The position numbers and the translations under genes were made by a program. DNA of 38,427 bases from Rhodobacter sp. (GTDB lineage: Bacteria > Pseudomonadota > Alphaproteobacteria > Rhodobacterales > Rhodobacteraceae). The notes under the pieces were generated by a model that was not told the DNA's origin, searched no databases, and saw only the letters and a list, made by a program, of their open reading frames with translations. Of the stretch, positions 15,288 to 23,312 are shown in pieces. Every line of letters begins with the position of its first letter. Within the stretch, counting starts at the first letter, position 1. The stretch is from positions 1 to 38,427 of the forward strand of contig JAIXRW010000032.1 in the NCBI GenBank assembly GCA_027484985.1, given 5' to 3'.

Positions 15288-16804
15288 AACCCACCCCACC
15301 CGATGTGCGCTGGGGCGTGATCGACCGGATCGTAGCCACCGTCGCGCCCCGCACGGCCGCACGGCGCTATGCCGCCCGGGTGGCGATCGCAAACCTGCGG
15401 CGCGGCTATGACGCTGCCGCTCGTGGGCGCGGCACGGATGGCTGGCGCGCCGGATCGACGGCCGCAGATGCGGAAATCGCCGTCGCAGGCAGTGCGCTGC
15501 GCGACCGGATGCGCGATCTGGTGCGGAATGACCCGCTCGCGGCCAAGGCCGTCCAGGTTCTGGTGTCGAACATCGTCGGCACAGGCATTCGCCCCCGCGC
15601 GGCGGCCGCCGATCCGGCGCTGAACAAGCTCGCCGATGATCTCTGGAAGCGCTGGGCGCCGCGTGCCGATGCCGATGGGCATACCGACTTCCACGGCCTG
15701 ACCGCTCTGGCCGTGCGCGAAATGATCGAAGGTGGCGAGGTCTTTGCCCTGCGCCGTCGCCGCCGCGCCAGTGACAGCCTCGCCGCCCCTGTGCAGATCC
15801 AGCTTAACGAGGCCGACCACCTCGATGGGGCCAAGTTCGACAACAGGCCGGATGGCGGGCGGATCGTGCAGGGGATCGAATATGACGCGCTGGGCCGCCG
15901 CCGCGGGTACTGGATGTTCCCCGATCATCCGGGCGATGCGATGCCTGTGTTTGGGCGGCGGTTCGAGTCTCTGCGGATCGGCGCGGAAGGGGTGGCCCAT
16001 CTCTTCGAACGCCAGCGCGTCCAGAACCGCGGCGTGCCTTGGGGCGTGCCTGCGATGCGGGCCCTGCGCGAGTTGGGTGACTGGCAAACAGCGGAACTGG
16101 TGCGGAAGAAAATCGAGGCCTCGATGGTCGGCTTCGTCTTCGGCGCCGACGAGGATCAGCAATCCATGGCGCCAGTCGTACAGGATGCTGACGGCAATCG
16201 GATTGAACAGTTCGAACCCGGTCTGATCGGCTACGTGCGCAACGGCAAGGACATCAAGTTCAACACGCCCGCCTCGACCTCGGGCATCTACGAATGGAAC
16301 CGGGTGCAGCAGCACATCATCTCGGCTGGGTTCCGCGTGCCCTACGAGCTGATGACCGGCGACCTCTCTCAAGTGAACTTCGCTTCCTCCCGCGTCGGTC
16401 TGCACGAATTCCGCCGGATGGTGGAAGCGGTGCAATGGCAGGTGGTGATCCCGATGTTCTGCCAGCGCATCTGGGATTGGGTGATGGAGGCCGCCTGGAC
16501 GGCCGGAGCCCTGCCCCAGCCCGAGATCGCCGTCGAATGGGCGCCGCCCCGGTTTGAAAGCGTGAACCCGCTGCAAGACGTCACCGCCGATCTGATGGAG
16601 GTGCGCGCTGGATTCTCCACCCCGGCACAGCAGATTGCCCGGCGCGGCTATGACCCGCGCGAGGTCGTCGAGGAATGGCAGAAGTATGCCGCCCTCTTCG
16701 ATCAGCTGGGCCTGATCTTCGATGCCGACCCGCGGCGCGTCAGCCGCGCAGGCCTCGCGCAAGCCGTGGACGCAGGCAGCAGTCCGCCCCCCGACGAAAG
16801 GTAA
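15284..16804 (+). CDS. Phage portal protein, lambda gpB-like family
   Basis: The protein has 506 residues and forms the dodecameric ring at one capsid vertex through which DNA passes. The N-terminal RRGYDAAARGRGTDGW, the VLVSNIVGTGIRPR segment and the later RVPYELMTGDLSQVNFASSRVGLHEFRR block are typical of lambda-type portals. The C-terminal DLMEVRAGFSTPAQQIARRGYDPREVVEEW region also fits. Length is normal for the family. It is translationally coupled to the gpW gene by an ATGA overlap. The protease/capsid gene begins 6 bp after the stop. Confidence 0.92.
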   Translation: MKPTPPDVRWGVIDRIVATVAPRTAARRYAARVAIANLRRGYDAAARGRGTDGWRAGSTAADAEIAVAGSALRDRMRDLVRNDPLAAKAVQVLVSNIVGTGIRPRAAAADPALNKLADDLWKRWAPRADADGHTDFHGLTALAVREMIEGGEVFALRRRRRASDSLAAPVQIQLNEADHLDGAKFDNRPDGGRIVQGIEYDALGRRRGYWMFPDHPGDAMPVFGRRFESLRIGAEGVAHLFERQRVQNRGVPWGVPAMRALRELGDWQTAELVRKKIEASMVGFVFGADEDQQSMAPVVQDADGNRIEQFEPGLIGYVRNGKDIKFNTPASTSGIYEWNRVQQHIISAGFRVPYELMTGDLSQVNFASSRVGLHEFRRMVEAVQWQVVIPMFCQRIWDWVMEAAWTAGALPQPEIAVEWAPPRFESVNPLQDVTADLMEVRAGFSTPAQQIARRGYDPREVVEEWQKYAALFDQLGLIFDADPRRVSRAGLAQAVDAGSSPPPDER

Positions 16805-16810
16805 CCCCCC

Positions 16811-18052
16811 ATGCCCCCCGAAACCCTGAACCTCCCGCTGATCACGCGGGAGGCCTCGCTTCGCCTTGTCCGCGGCGAGGGCGACGACATGACGATCGAC
16901 GTGATCTGGACCACCGGCGCCACGGTGCAGCGGCGGCGCTATGAGGGCTGGGATGATGTCGTCGAATATGACGAAGAACTGGTCGTCACGCCCGGCGCCG
17001 TGCGGATGGACCGCCTGAACGCAGGCGCGCCGTTTCTGGACTCGCACCGATCCTGGGGGCTGGAATCCGTGGTGGGTGCCGTCCTGCCCGGCACGGCCCG
17101 GATCGAGGGCGGCCAGGGCTTTGCCCGGGTCCGGCTGACCTCGGCGCCGGATGCCGCGCCGATCGTGCAGCGCATCATGGATGGCACGGTCTCGGCCGTA
17201 TCCGTCGGCTACCGTGTCCACCGCTACGACATCACGAAAGCCCAGGGCCAGCGCGAGTTGTGGCGCGCCGTCGACTGGGAGCCGATGGAAATCTCCGCCG
17301 TCGCCATGCCCGCCGATCCCGGGGCGCATATCCGCGGCGCCGATGCGGCAAGCAGCACCGATCCCCGCCCCGAAACTTTGACCCCCTGCCTCCTCACCCG
17401 GGCCGATGCGCCCGCCCTTTCTCCGAACCAGACGAGGACCACCATGCCCGAGACCCAAACGCCTGAAGCCGAAGCGACCGTTGAAACCCGCGCCGCGCCC
17501 ATCGCGCCACCTGCGGCCGATCCGTCCCTCGATGCGATCCGCGCCGAGGCGAACCGCGCCGCGGCGGAGGTACTGGCCCTTTGCGAGCGCCACGCGCTGG
17601 GCGCGGGATTTGCCGCCGATCTAATCCGCCGCGGCCTGTCGCTCGACGCTGCCCGCGCCGCGATCCTCGACAAACTGGCCGAGGCCGATGCACCCGCCGC
17701 CCGGGGATCGGAACCCGTCGCGGCAACCGCCCGCGGCACGGGGGCGGCAGATGCTGCCTATCGCGATGCCATGTCCGAGGCCCTGCTGCACCGCCATAAC
17801 CCGGGAAGGGCCCAGTTGACCGACCGCGCCCGGGAATTCCGCGGCCTGACCCTCCTCGAACTGGCCCGCCATGCCCTCGATCGGCGCAGCATCGCCACGC
17901 GAGGCATGTCGAAGATGGAACTCGCAACCGAGGCCCTGATCGGCCGCTCCGGCCTACATTCGACCAGCGACTTCCCTCTGATCCTGGCCAATGTCGCCAA
18001 CAAGACCCTGCGCGCGGCCTATGACACCACGCCCCGCACCTTCACCGCCTAG
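16811..18052 (+). CDS. Prohead protease with capsid N-terminus; fusion cut by an in-frame TAG
   Basis: This is the 413-residue first part of a protease/major-capsid fusion. Residues about 40-190 form the prohead protease domain: APFLDSHRSWGLESVVGAV carries the candidate catalytic His, and MDGTVSAVSVGYRV carries the candidate serine strand. An Ala/Pro/Glu-rich scaffold-like segment follows (about 200-330). The capsid domain then begins (MSKMELATEALIGRSGLHSTSDFPLILANV) and stops at TAG (18050-18052). The same frame continues without another stop to 18826 with clear capsid sequence. The next codons read ARQAVITDFKP, so TAG most simply replaces TGG (Trp). Homologues are known as single protease/capsid fusion proteins. 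As written, the chain lacks most of the capsid domain. Confidence 0.88.
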   Translation: MPPETLNLPLITREASLRLVRGEGDDMTIDVIWTTGATVQRRRYEGWDDVVEYDEELVVTPGAVRMDRLNAGAPFLDSHRSWGLESVVGAVLPGTARIEGGQGFARVRLTSAPDAAPIVQRIMDGTVSAVSVGYRVHRYDITKAQGQRELWRAVDWEPMEISAVAMPADPGAHIRGADAASSTDPRPETLTPCLLTRADAPALSPNQTRTTMPETQTPEAEATVETRAAPIAPPAADPSLDAIRAEANRAAAEVLALCERHALGAGFAADLIRRGLSLDAARAAILDKLAEADAPAARGSEPVAATARGTGAADAAYRDAMSEALLHRHNPGRAQLTDRAREFRGLTLLELARHALDRRSIATRGMSKMELATEALIGRSGLHSTSDFPLILANVANKTLRAAYDTTPRTFTA

Positions 18053-18085
18053 GCGCGGCAGGCAGTCATCACCGACTTCAAGCCG

Positions 18086-18826
18086 GTGGCCCGCAACCAG
18101 CTGGGGGGCGCGCCGGACCTGCTGCGGGTGCCGGAATCGGGCGAGTTCACCTATGGCACCATCGGCGAAAGCCGCGAGGTCTATGCGCTGGTGACCTACG
18201 GCCGGATCGTTGGCATCACCCGCCAGACCCTGATCAATGACGACCTCGACGCCTTCACCCGCATTCCCTCGGCCTTCGGCGCGGCGGCGGCCGATCTCGA
18301 AAGCGATCTCGTCTATTCGATCTTCTCGACCAACCCCAACATGGCCGACGGCAACCCGCTCTTCCATGCTTCCCACGCCAACCTCGGCACGGCGGGCACA
18401 ATCTCGGAAACTACCCTCGCCGAGGCCGATCGTCTCTTTGGCAACCAGCGGGGCCTTGAGGGCCGCCAGATCAGCGTTCTGCCGCGCTACATCATCACGC
18501 CGCCCGGCGTGCGGTCGGTTGAGGCGCGCAAGAACGTCACTGCCACCACCCCGAATGCGGTCGCCGGAGTTAATGCCTTCGCCAACCGCCTGGAACCGAT
18601 CGAGGAAGCCCGACTGATCCCGGCCGCGGGCCCTGATCCCTGGTTCCTCGCCGCTGATCCGTCGCGCATCGACACGATCGAGTTCGCTTATCTCGAGGGC
18701 CAGCAGGGCGTCTACACCGAAACCCGTTCTGGCTTCGAGGTCGACGGCATCGAGATCAAAGCCCGCCACGACTTCGCCGCCAAGGCCATCGACTGGCGCG
18801 GCCTCTTCCGCAACGCAGGCGTCTGA
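18086..18826 (+). CDS. Major capsid protein, remainder downstream of the amber codon
   Basis: This region is in the same frame as the gene starting at 16811 and carries the bulk of an HK97-fold major capsid protein. It includes QLGGAPDLLRVPESGEFTYGTIGES, the NDDLDAFTRIPSAFG helix region, IFSTNPNMADGNPLFHASHANLG, and the C-terminal EIKARHDFAAKAIDWRGL. The sense frame actually resumes at 18053; GTG at 18086 is only the first possible start and has no ribosome binding site, so independent translation is doubtful. A re-initiated 246-residue product would lack about 11 residues after the TAG plus the capsid N-arm. With the TAG read as an amino acid, the full protein would be 671 residues. Confidence 0.8.
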   Translation: MARNQLGGAPDLLRVPESGEFTYGTIGESREVYALVTYGRIVGITRQTLINDDLDAFTRIPSAFGAAAADLESDLVYSIFSTNPNMADGNPLFHASHANLGTAGTISETTLAEADRLFGNQRGLEGRQISVLPRYIITPPGVRSVEARKNVTATTPNAVAGVNAFANRLEPIEEARLIPAAGPDPWFLAADPSRIDTIEFAYLEGQQGVYTETRSGFEVDGIEIKARHDFAAKAIDWRGLFRNAGV

Positions 18827-18851
18827 CGCCCACCTCTGAAGGAGAAATCCA

Positions 18852-19190
18852 ATGAAGAACTTCATCGCCAATGGCGAAACCATCAACATCACCGCCGCGG
18901 CCGTGATCGCCTCCGGCCAAGGCGTGCTGGTCGGCAGCATCTTCGGCGTGGCCGAGGGCGCGGCGGCGATCGGCGAGACCGCCGTGATCCGGCTGGTGGG
19001 CGTGTTCTCGCTGCCGAAGGCGCCCTCGCAGGCCTGGACGGTTGGCCAGACGATCTACTGGGATGCGGCGAACAGCCGGACCACCAACGTCCTGACGGGC
19101 AACACCCGGATCGGCATCGCGACGCAGGCCGTGGCGGGTGGCGCTGGCGATACGACCGGGATCGTGCGCCTGAACGGGGGCGCGACCTGA
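18852..19190 (+). CDS. DUF2190-family capsid decoration protein
   Basis: The protein has 112 residues. The opening MKNFIANGETINITAAAVIASGQGVLVGSIFGVA and the later AWTVGQTIYWDAANSRTTN and GIATQAVAGGAGDTTGIVRLNG are the standard DUF2190 pattern of small beta-rich proteins. These are encoded just after the capsid gene and thought to cement or decorate capsids. AAGGAGA precedes the ATG. It follows the capsid stop by 25 bp and is 1 bp from the next gene, so it belongs to the head operon. It is intact despite the broken capsid gene upstream. Confidence 0.85.
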   Translation: MKNFIANGETINITAAAVIASGQGVLVGSIFGVAEGAAAIGETAVIRLVGVFSLPKAPSQAWTVGQTIYWDAANSRTTNVLTGNTRIGIATQAVAGGAGDTTGIVRLNGGAT

Positions 19191-19191
19191 G

Positions 19192-19506
19192 ATGTCGGCC
19201 TTCTCGATGGCCACGGCCGCCCTCTTCCGCGATCCGAACCTCGCGCAGGATGCGGTATGGCGATCCAGTGGGGCTGGCGCACCGGTCGCCGTTCGCGTCA
19301 TGCTGCGGCGACCGGATGCGGTGACCGGCTTCGGCGAGGGCCACTTCGTCACCGACAGCGTGATGATCGATGTCGAATGTGCCGCGCTGGGCGCCCTTGT
19401 CCCGGGCGACACGTTCGAGGTCGGCGGCGTGATCTACGAGGTGAGGGGCGAACCCCTGCGCGACGCCCTGCGCCATGTCTGGAAGGCTGAGGCGCGGGAG
19501 TTATGA
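19192..19506 (+). CDS. Head-tail attachment protein (FII-like)
   Basis: The protein has 104 residues. It opens with a helix that mentions neither signal nor membrane sequence (MATAALFRDPNLAQDAVW), followed by an all-beta body (PVAVRVMLRRPD, DSVMIDVECAALG, GDTFEVGGVIYEVRGEPLRD). Size, position after the decoration protein and beta-rich body fit lambda FII-type head-tail joining proteins, which cap the connector and receive the tail. The family call is from position and pattern and is moderately certain. It overlaps the next gene by 4 bp. Confidence 0.65.
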   Translation: MSAFSMATAALFRDPNLAQDAVWRSSGAGAPVAVRVMLRRPDAVTGFGEGHFVTDSVMIDVECAALGALVPGDTFEVGGVIYEVRGEPLRDALRHVWKAEAREL

Positions 19507-20144
19507 AGATCGGCGCCAGCATCGACGGCGACCTGAACACGATCGCCGCCGAGATCTTGCAAGAGGCCGAAGCTGCCGTCACCCGCGGCGTCTTTGCCGC
19601 CGGGCGGGGCCTGCGTGACGACTGGCGCGGGCAAGTTCGGGCATCGGGGCTTGGGTCGCGCCTCGCCAATTCCGTCCGGCAGGCCGACTTCCCCCGTTCG
19701 GGCGCCAGCCTACGCGCAGCCAGCCTCGTCTGGACCAAAGCGCCAGACATCCTGCACGCCTTCGACGGCGGCGTGCTGATCCGCGGCCATGATGGACTCT
19801 GGCTTGCCATCCCACTGCCCGCCGCAGGCGTCTCCGGCCTCGGCCGCCAACGCATCACGCCCTGGCGCTGGGAACAGCGCACCGGCATGCGCCTGCGCTT
19901 CGTCTATCGCAGGAACGGGCCGAGCCTGCTGGTGGCCGATGATGCGCGGCTGAACAGCCGGGGGCTGGCTGCCGCGAAGGGTGGTCGGCGGCGGCGGGAC
20001 GGGGTTTTGACCGGGGCCCAGACCGTGCCGGTGTTCCTGTTGTTGCGGCAGGTGAAGATGCCGAAGAAGCTGGACCTCGATGGGTTGGCCCGGGATGCAA
20101 CCGCGCGGCTGCCGGGGTCGATCTTGGGAGCATGGGACGTATGA
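19503..20144 (+). CDS. DUF6441-family phage structural protein
   Basis: The protein has 213 residues. AVTRGVFAAGRGLRDDWRGQVRASGLGSRLANSVRQ near the N-terminus and the Trp/Arg-rich middle (PWRWEQRTGMRLRFVYRR) followed by VPVFLLLRQVKMPKKLDLDGLARDA match DUF6441 proteins of alphaproteobacterial siphoviruses. Position between the head-tail joining gene and the tail terminator suggests a tail-completion role like lambda Z; the basic character would suit contact with DNA or connector. That role is inferred. Its stop overlaps an ATG (ATGA) that now leads into a short dead-end frame, suggesting the next gene was displaced by the cargo insertion that follows. Confidence 0.7.
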   Translation: MKIGASIDGDLNTIAAEILQEAEAAVTRGVFAAGRGLRDDWRGQVRASGLGSRLANSVRQADFPRSGASLRAASLVWTKAPDILHAFDGGVLIRGHDGLWLAIPLPAAGVSGLGRQRITPWRWEQRTGMRLRFVYRRNGPSLLVADDARLNSRGLAAAKGGRRRRDGVLTGAQTVPVFLLLRQVKMPKKLDLDGLARDATARLPGSILGAWDV

Positions 20145-20323
20145 CAGACTTACTCCGCAACTCAATCTTCTCCGTCACGGCCACAGTATACCTCCCTCCC
20201 TATGCATGATGTATTGAGTAGTGAAAGAAAATGCACTCATGATCTGATCGGTCCGTCCCTTACCTGATTTCGATCACTTGTGACCGTCAAAGCAGCTTAC
20301 AGCAAACCTCCGGAGCCAAGGTC

Positions 20324-21076
20324 ATGATGCTAGATACTCAGATTGTCTCCCAAATGATCAAGTCCAGATCTAGGCCCTCAGATGGTGATAGAATATGTTC
20401 AACAGTGTTGAAGGAGCTTGTCGGTGCATACAAGATAGGCGACTTGCGTCGCGATAGCTTCTATGTGCCTTTCTATTCTCCGGAAATTCAGGAGATCCAC
20501 ATGCGGAGCGGAATAAGGAAGGATATTCTGAAACGTGGCCCTCAGAAACACCATTGCGATAAGGTTATTGTCAGCTTTGGCGGCAGGTTTCCCGATTTGG
20601 TGGAGTACGGCAATCGCTCTATTGCAGCGGCCCTGAACTCAGGAAACATTTCTGCGCTTAAGTGGTCAATAGAAAAACTAAGCAAGTTCAAGTCTCGAAC
20701 AGCACTTTCATGTTTTGATTATCTGATTCAGCATGGTGTCACGTGCATAGCGGCAACTGAAAGCGACTTTGACCGGGCGGCAGATGCACTCTTTGATTTT
20801 TCTCAAGAATATAGCCTCAAAGACAATTTTCGGAACTCCTTCAATGACCTCCTAATCCTGGCATGCGCCGAGCGCCAACAAGAGGATTTGCAAACAAAGG
20901 ATTCGCTTTTAAGCAGGTTTTTTGCTAGCCGAAACTCCAATAGAGTATCTGAAAATGGGTCAAACATCGTTGTCCATTTCGCTGGGTCGGCGCTGGGTCG
21001 TTCCGGAGGTCGTTCTGAATCTAAAGGTTACATTAATCGAGGCTGGCGAATAGCTGTTGAGAATAATCGCTTGTAA
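20324..21076 (+). CDS. PIN-like cargo protein, low GC
   Basis: The protein has 250 residues. LDTQIVSQMI at the start, and SFNDLLILACAERQQEDLQTKDSLLSRF towards the C-terminus, resemble the first and later acidic motifs of PIN nucleases (D4, D175 region and the TKD segment), though the middle is divergent. The ATG at 20324 follows CGGAG. The gene and its 180-bp leader are A/T-rich, unlike the structural genes on both sides, and the block sits between DUF6441 and the tail terminator. It is therefore a cargo gene, plausibly a toxin or defence nuclease. After the TAA (21074-21076) the same frame stays open for 39 codons with protein-like sequence (VERLFQETLPFDEVREF) to TAG at 21194-21196. The C-terminus may therefore have been cut short. 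Confidence 0.55.
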   Translation: MMLDTQIVSQMIKSRSRPSDGDRICSTVLKELVGAYKIGDLRRDSFYVPFYSPEIQEIHMRSGIRKDILKRGPQKHHCDKVIVSFGGRFPDLVEYGNRSIAAALNSGNISALKWSIEKLSKFKSRTALSCFDYLIQHGVTCIAATESDFDRAADALFDFSQEYSLKDNFRNSFNDLLILACAERQQEDLQTKDSLLSRFFASRNSNRVSENGSNIVVHFAGSALGRSGGRSESKGYINRGWRIAVENNRL

Positions 21077-21213
21077 GCGCTTCGTCCGTCGAACCAGATT
21101 TTCAGTGTTGAGCGCTTATTCCAAGAGACACTTCCTTTTGATGAAGTCAGAGAATTTCGCCAGAACGGCTTTGATCCATCTTATCCAGAAAACTAGGAAC
21201 AGTAGTCCATACC

Positions 21214-21654
21214 ATGCCCATGCAATCCACGGCCGAGCGCCTGCTCGGTTCGCTCCATAGCCTATTGTCCGGCGCGATGCCGCCGGGGGCCAAGGTGCTG
21301 CGCAATGCGATCCTGCCCGAGAAGGTGCCTGCCGCCGGGGTGGTGATCCTGCGCGATGGCGATCCGGGGCCGCCGGAGGTGTGGCTTTCCCCGCCCGGCT
21401 ACTACTATGAACACCGGGCCGAGATCGAAGTGGTGGTCGACGGCACCCCGGCCGCCCGGGATGCCGCGTTTGACGCCCTGCGCCTGGCGATCGGCACAGC
21501 CCTGGCCGCCAACCGGACGCTGGGCGGCCTCTGCGACTACATCACGCCTGAAGCGCCCGAACCGGTGCTGCTGGCGATCGACGGCAATGAGGGTCTGAAG
21601 GCCGCGGTGATCCCGGTGATCCTCGCCTATGCCACCAGCGACCCGCTCTTCTGA
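21214..21654 (+). CDS. Tail terminator-like protein
   Basis: The protein has 146 residues. The pattern is an N-terminal helix (STAERLLGSLHSLLSG), then beta strands (AGVVILRDGDPGPPEVWLSP, YYYEHRAEIEVVVDG), then AFDALRLAIGTALAANRTLGG and a final strand ending in AYATSDPLF. This is the layout of phage tail-terminator proteins (DUF3168/gpU-like), which cap the tail tube and set its end. It is located directly before the tail tube gene, as expected. ATG codons at 21214 and 21220 are both possible; neither has a strong binding site. GC returns to the phage level here, marking the right border of the cargo insertion. Confidence 0.75.
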   Translation: MPMQSTAERLLGSLHSLLSGAMPPGAKVLRNAILPEKVPAAGVVILRDGDPGPPEVWLSPPGYYYEHRAEIEVVVDGTPAARDAAFDALRLAIGTALAANRTLGGLCDYITPEAPEPVLLAIDGNEGLKAAVIPVILAYATSDPLF

Positions 21655-21676
21655 ACCCACCCGAAAGGACTGACCC

Positions 21677-22621
21677 ATGGCCCGCCAGCCCGGCGCGCGG
21701 ACGCAAGTCGCGTTCGCCTTTGAATCCGTTTACGGCACGCCGCCCGCCAGCGGCTATCGCCGAATGCCCTTTGCCACGACAACCCTCGGCTCTGAACAGG
21801 GGCTCTTGTCCCCCGAACTCCTCGGCTACGGCCGAGATCCGCAGGCGCCGATCCGCGATGCGGTGAATGTCGATGGCGATGTCGTCATTCCGATGGATGC
21901 CGAGAACCTCGGCTTCTGGCTAAAGGCGATCTTCGGCCAGCCGGTGACGACCGGCACCACGCCCCGGACCCATTCCTTCCAGTCGGGGGGCTTCACGCTG
22001 CCCAGCATGGCGATCGAAACGCAGATGCCGGATGTGCCGCGGTTCGCGATGTATTCCGGCCTCGTCGCCGATCGCATCCAGTGGCAATCGCAGCGGTCTG
22101 GGCTGCTTACGGCAACGGTCGGCCTGATCGGGCGGGGCGAGACGGTTGCAGCCACGACGGCCGCCGGTGTGCTGACCGACGCCACCCTCCCGTTGCAGCG
22201 CTTCGGCAATTTCCAAGGATCAATCACGCGGAACGGGGCGGCGCTGGGCAATATCGTCTCGGCGCAAGTGTCCTATGCGAACAACCTCGACCGGATCGAG
22301 ACCATCCGCAACGATGGCCTTCTCGAAGGGCTCGACCCGTCGATGGCCGCCCTCACGGGATCGATCGAAGCCCGCTTTGCCGATCTCACGCTGGTGAACC
22401 AGGCAATCGCCGGTGATCCCTGCGAACTGGTCTTCGCCTGGAGCCTTGGGGCGAATGCGTCGCTCACCTTCACGGTCCATGCCGCCTATCTGCCCCGCCC
22501 CCGCATCCCCATCAACGGGCCGCAGGGGGTGCAGGCCACCTTCGAATGGCAGGCCGCCCGGGCCACCTCGCCCGCCCGCATGTGCACCGCCGTCCTTGTC
22601 AACACGACCACCAGCTATTGA
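21677..22621 (+). CDS. Major tail tube protein
   Basis: The protein has 314 residues and would form the hexameric rings of the siphovirus tail tube. It opens with GARTQVAFAFESVYGTPPASGYRRMPF, a pattern typical of tail tube proteins in this phage group. A beta-rich body follows, with GDVVIPMDAENLGFWLKAIFG and LQRFGNFQGSITRNGAALGNIVSAQVSYANNLD. Further conserved elements are GLDPSMAALTGSIEARFAD and the C-terminal GVQATFEWQA. AAAGGA precedes the ATG. It is followed by the tail assembly chaperone genes, the invariant siphovirus order. Confidence 0.88.
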   Translation: MARQPGARTQVAFAFESVYGTPPASGYRRMPFATTTLGSEQGLLSPELLGYGRDPQAPIRDAVNVDGDVVIPMDAENLGFWLKAIFGQPVTTGTTPRTHSFQSGGFTLPSMAIETQMPDVPRFAMYSGLVADRIQWQSQRSGLLTATVGLIGRGETVAATTAAGVLTDATLPLQRFGNFQGSITRNGAALGNIVSAQVSYANNLDRIETIRNDGLLEGLDPSMAALTGSIEARFADLTLVNQAIAGDPCELVFAWSLGANASLTFTVHAAYLPRPRIPINGPQGVQATFEWQAARATSPARMCTAVLVNTTTSY

Positions 22622-22632
22622 GGAGTGCCCCC

Positions 22633-23040
22633 ATGATCCGCCTGAACCTCTCGCCCGAACCCGCCTGGCTCGATCTCGGCGGCGGGGTCCGTCTTCGACT
22701 TGCGCCCCTCACCTCCGCCCTGATCGGCGCGGCCCGCAGCGACGCGCAGGTGGCCAGCCTGCCCGAAGACGCGCCCGCCGATCAGGTCGCCGTTGCCCTG
22801 GCCAAGGCGATCGGGTCGCTCGCCATCCTCGACTGGGAAGGCGTCGGGAATGCCGAGGGCTATCCCGTGCCGCCGACACCCGAGGCAGTGGCGGCACTTC
22901 TGGACCTCTTCCCGCTCTTCCAGCGCTTCCAGACCGACTATGTCGCCAAAGGCCTGATCCTGGCCGATGAGGGAAACGCCTCCGCGCCCTTGCCGAATGG
23001 CACTTCGGCGGGGGCGAAGGCTACTGCGCCGGATGCGTAA
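22633..23040 (+). CDS. Tail assembly chaperone, short form (gpG-like)
   Basis: The protein has 135 residues. It lies between the tail tube and tape measure genes, where siphoviruses encode the G/GT chaperones that coat the tape measure before tube polymerisation. The N-terminus is beta-rich (AWLDLGGGVRLRLAPLTSALIGAARSD) and the rest helical (VALAKAIGSLAILDWEGVG, LLDLFPLFQRFQTDYVAKGLILADEG). GAGGAG precedes the ATG at 22633. About 115 codons in, a GGGAAAC slippery site allows a share of ribosomes to shift to the -1 frame and make the long form. Without the shift, translation stops at TAA 23038-23040. Confidence 0.85.
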   Translation: MIRLNLSPEPAWLDLGGGVRLRLAPLTSALIGAARSDAQVASLPEDAPADQVAVALAKAIGSLAILDWEGVGNAEGYPVPPTPEAVAALLDLFPLFQRFQTDYVAKGLILADEGNASAPLPNGTSAGAKATAPDA

Positions 23041-23312
23041 AGCCTTGCCCGGCCTGCCCCGCTGACCTCCACCGCCCCCGCACCTTTGAAGCCTGGCAGG
23101 TCTGGGAACTGGCCCAAGCGTTACGCGGTCAGTTCCGCGCCATCCCCGGCGGGGTGGTCGGTTGGGATATGACCGCCGCCCTGGCCATGGCCGAGGCGCT
23201 GGGCCTGAACCGGCTGATCGCGGCTGAGCTTCTGCCCCTGATCGAACCCTACGCCGTGCGCGGCATCAACGCCCAAGTGAGAGCCCAAAACCATGACGAG
23301 ACTGGATCATGA
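22633..23312 (+). CDS. Tail assembly chaperone, frameshifted long form (gpGT-like)
   Basis: The -1 frame opens after TGA at 22968-22970 and stays open to TGA at 23310-23312. A shift at 22971-22977 would fuse it to the first 115 residues and give about 226 residues. The extension is clearly coding: FEAWQVWELAQALRGQFRAIPGGVVGWDMTAALAMAEALGLNR, then a helical C-terminus. It also has four close cysteines (CAGCVKPCPAC), possibly a metal site. Its stop overlaps the tape-measure ATG (ATGA, 23309-23312). This matches the lambda G-T arrangement, where the T part binds the tape measure. The extension has no start of its own with a binding site. Confidence 0.82.
22971..22977 (+). promoter_or_regulatory. 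-1 ribosomal frameshift slippery site GGGAAAC
   Basis: The heptamer is in the required phase of the chaperone frame, G-GGA-AAC, so both tRNAs can re-pair one base back as GGG and AAA. It lies just inside the window in which the -1 frame is open (22971 to 23040). Lambda uses GGGAAAG at the same place in its G gene. Confidence 0.85.

Noticed and set aside
15167..17593. Open frame of 808 codons on the minus strand
   Set aside because: It is the antisense shadow of the portal and protease genes in GC-rich DNA; it lacks family motifs and a ribosome binding site.
21057..21260. 67-codon frame overlapping the PIN-like gene end and the tail terminator start
   Set aside because: Composition is not protein-like, and the in-frame continuation of the PIN-like gene in another frame is the better explanation of this stretch.
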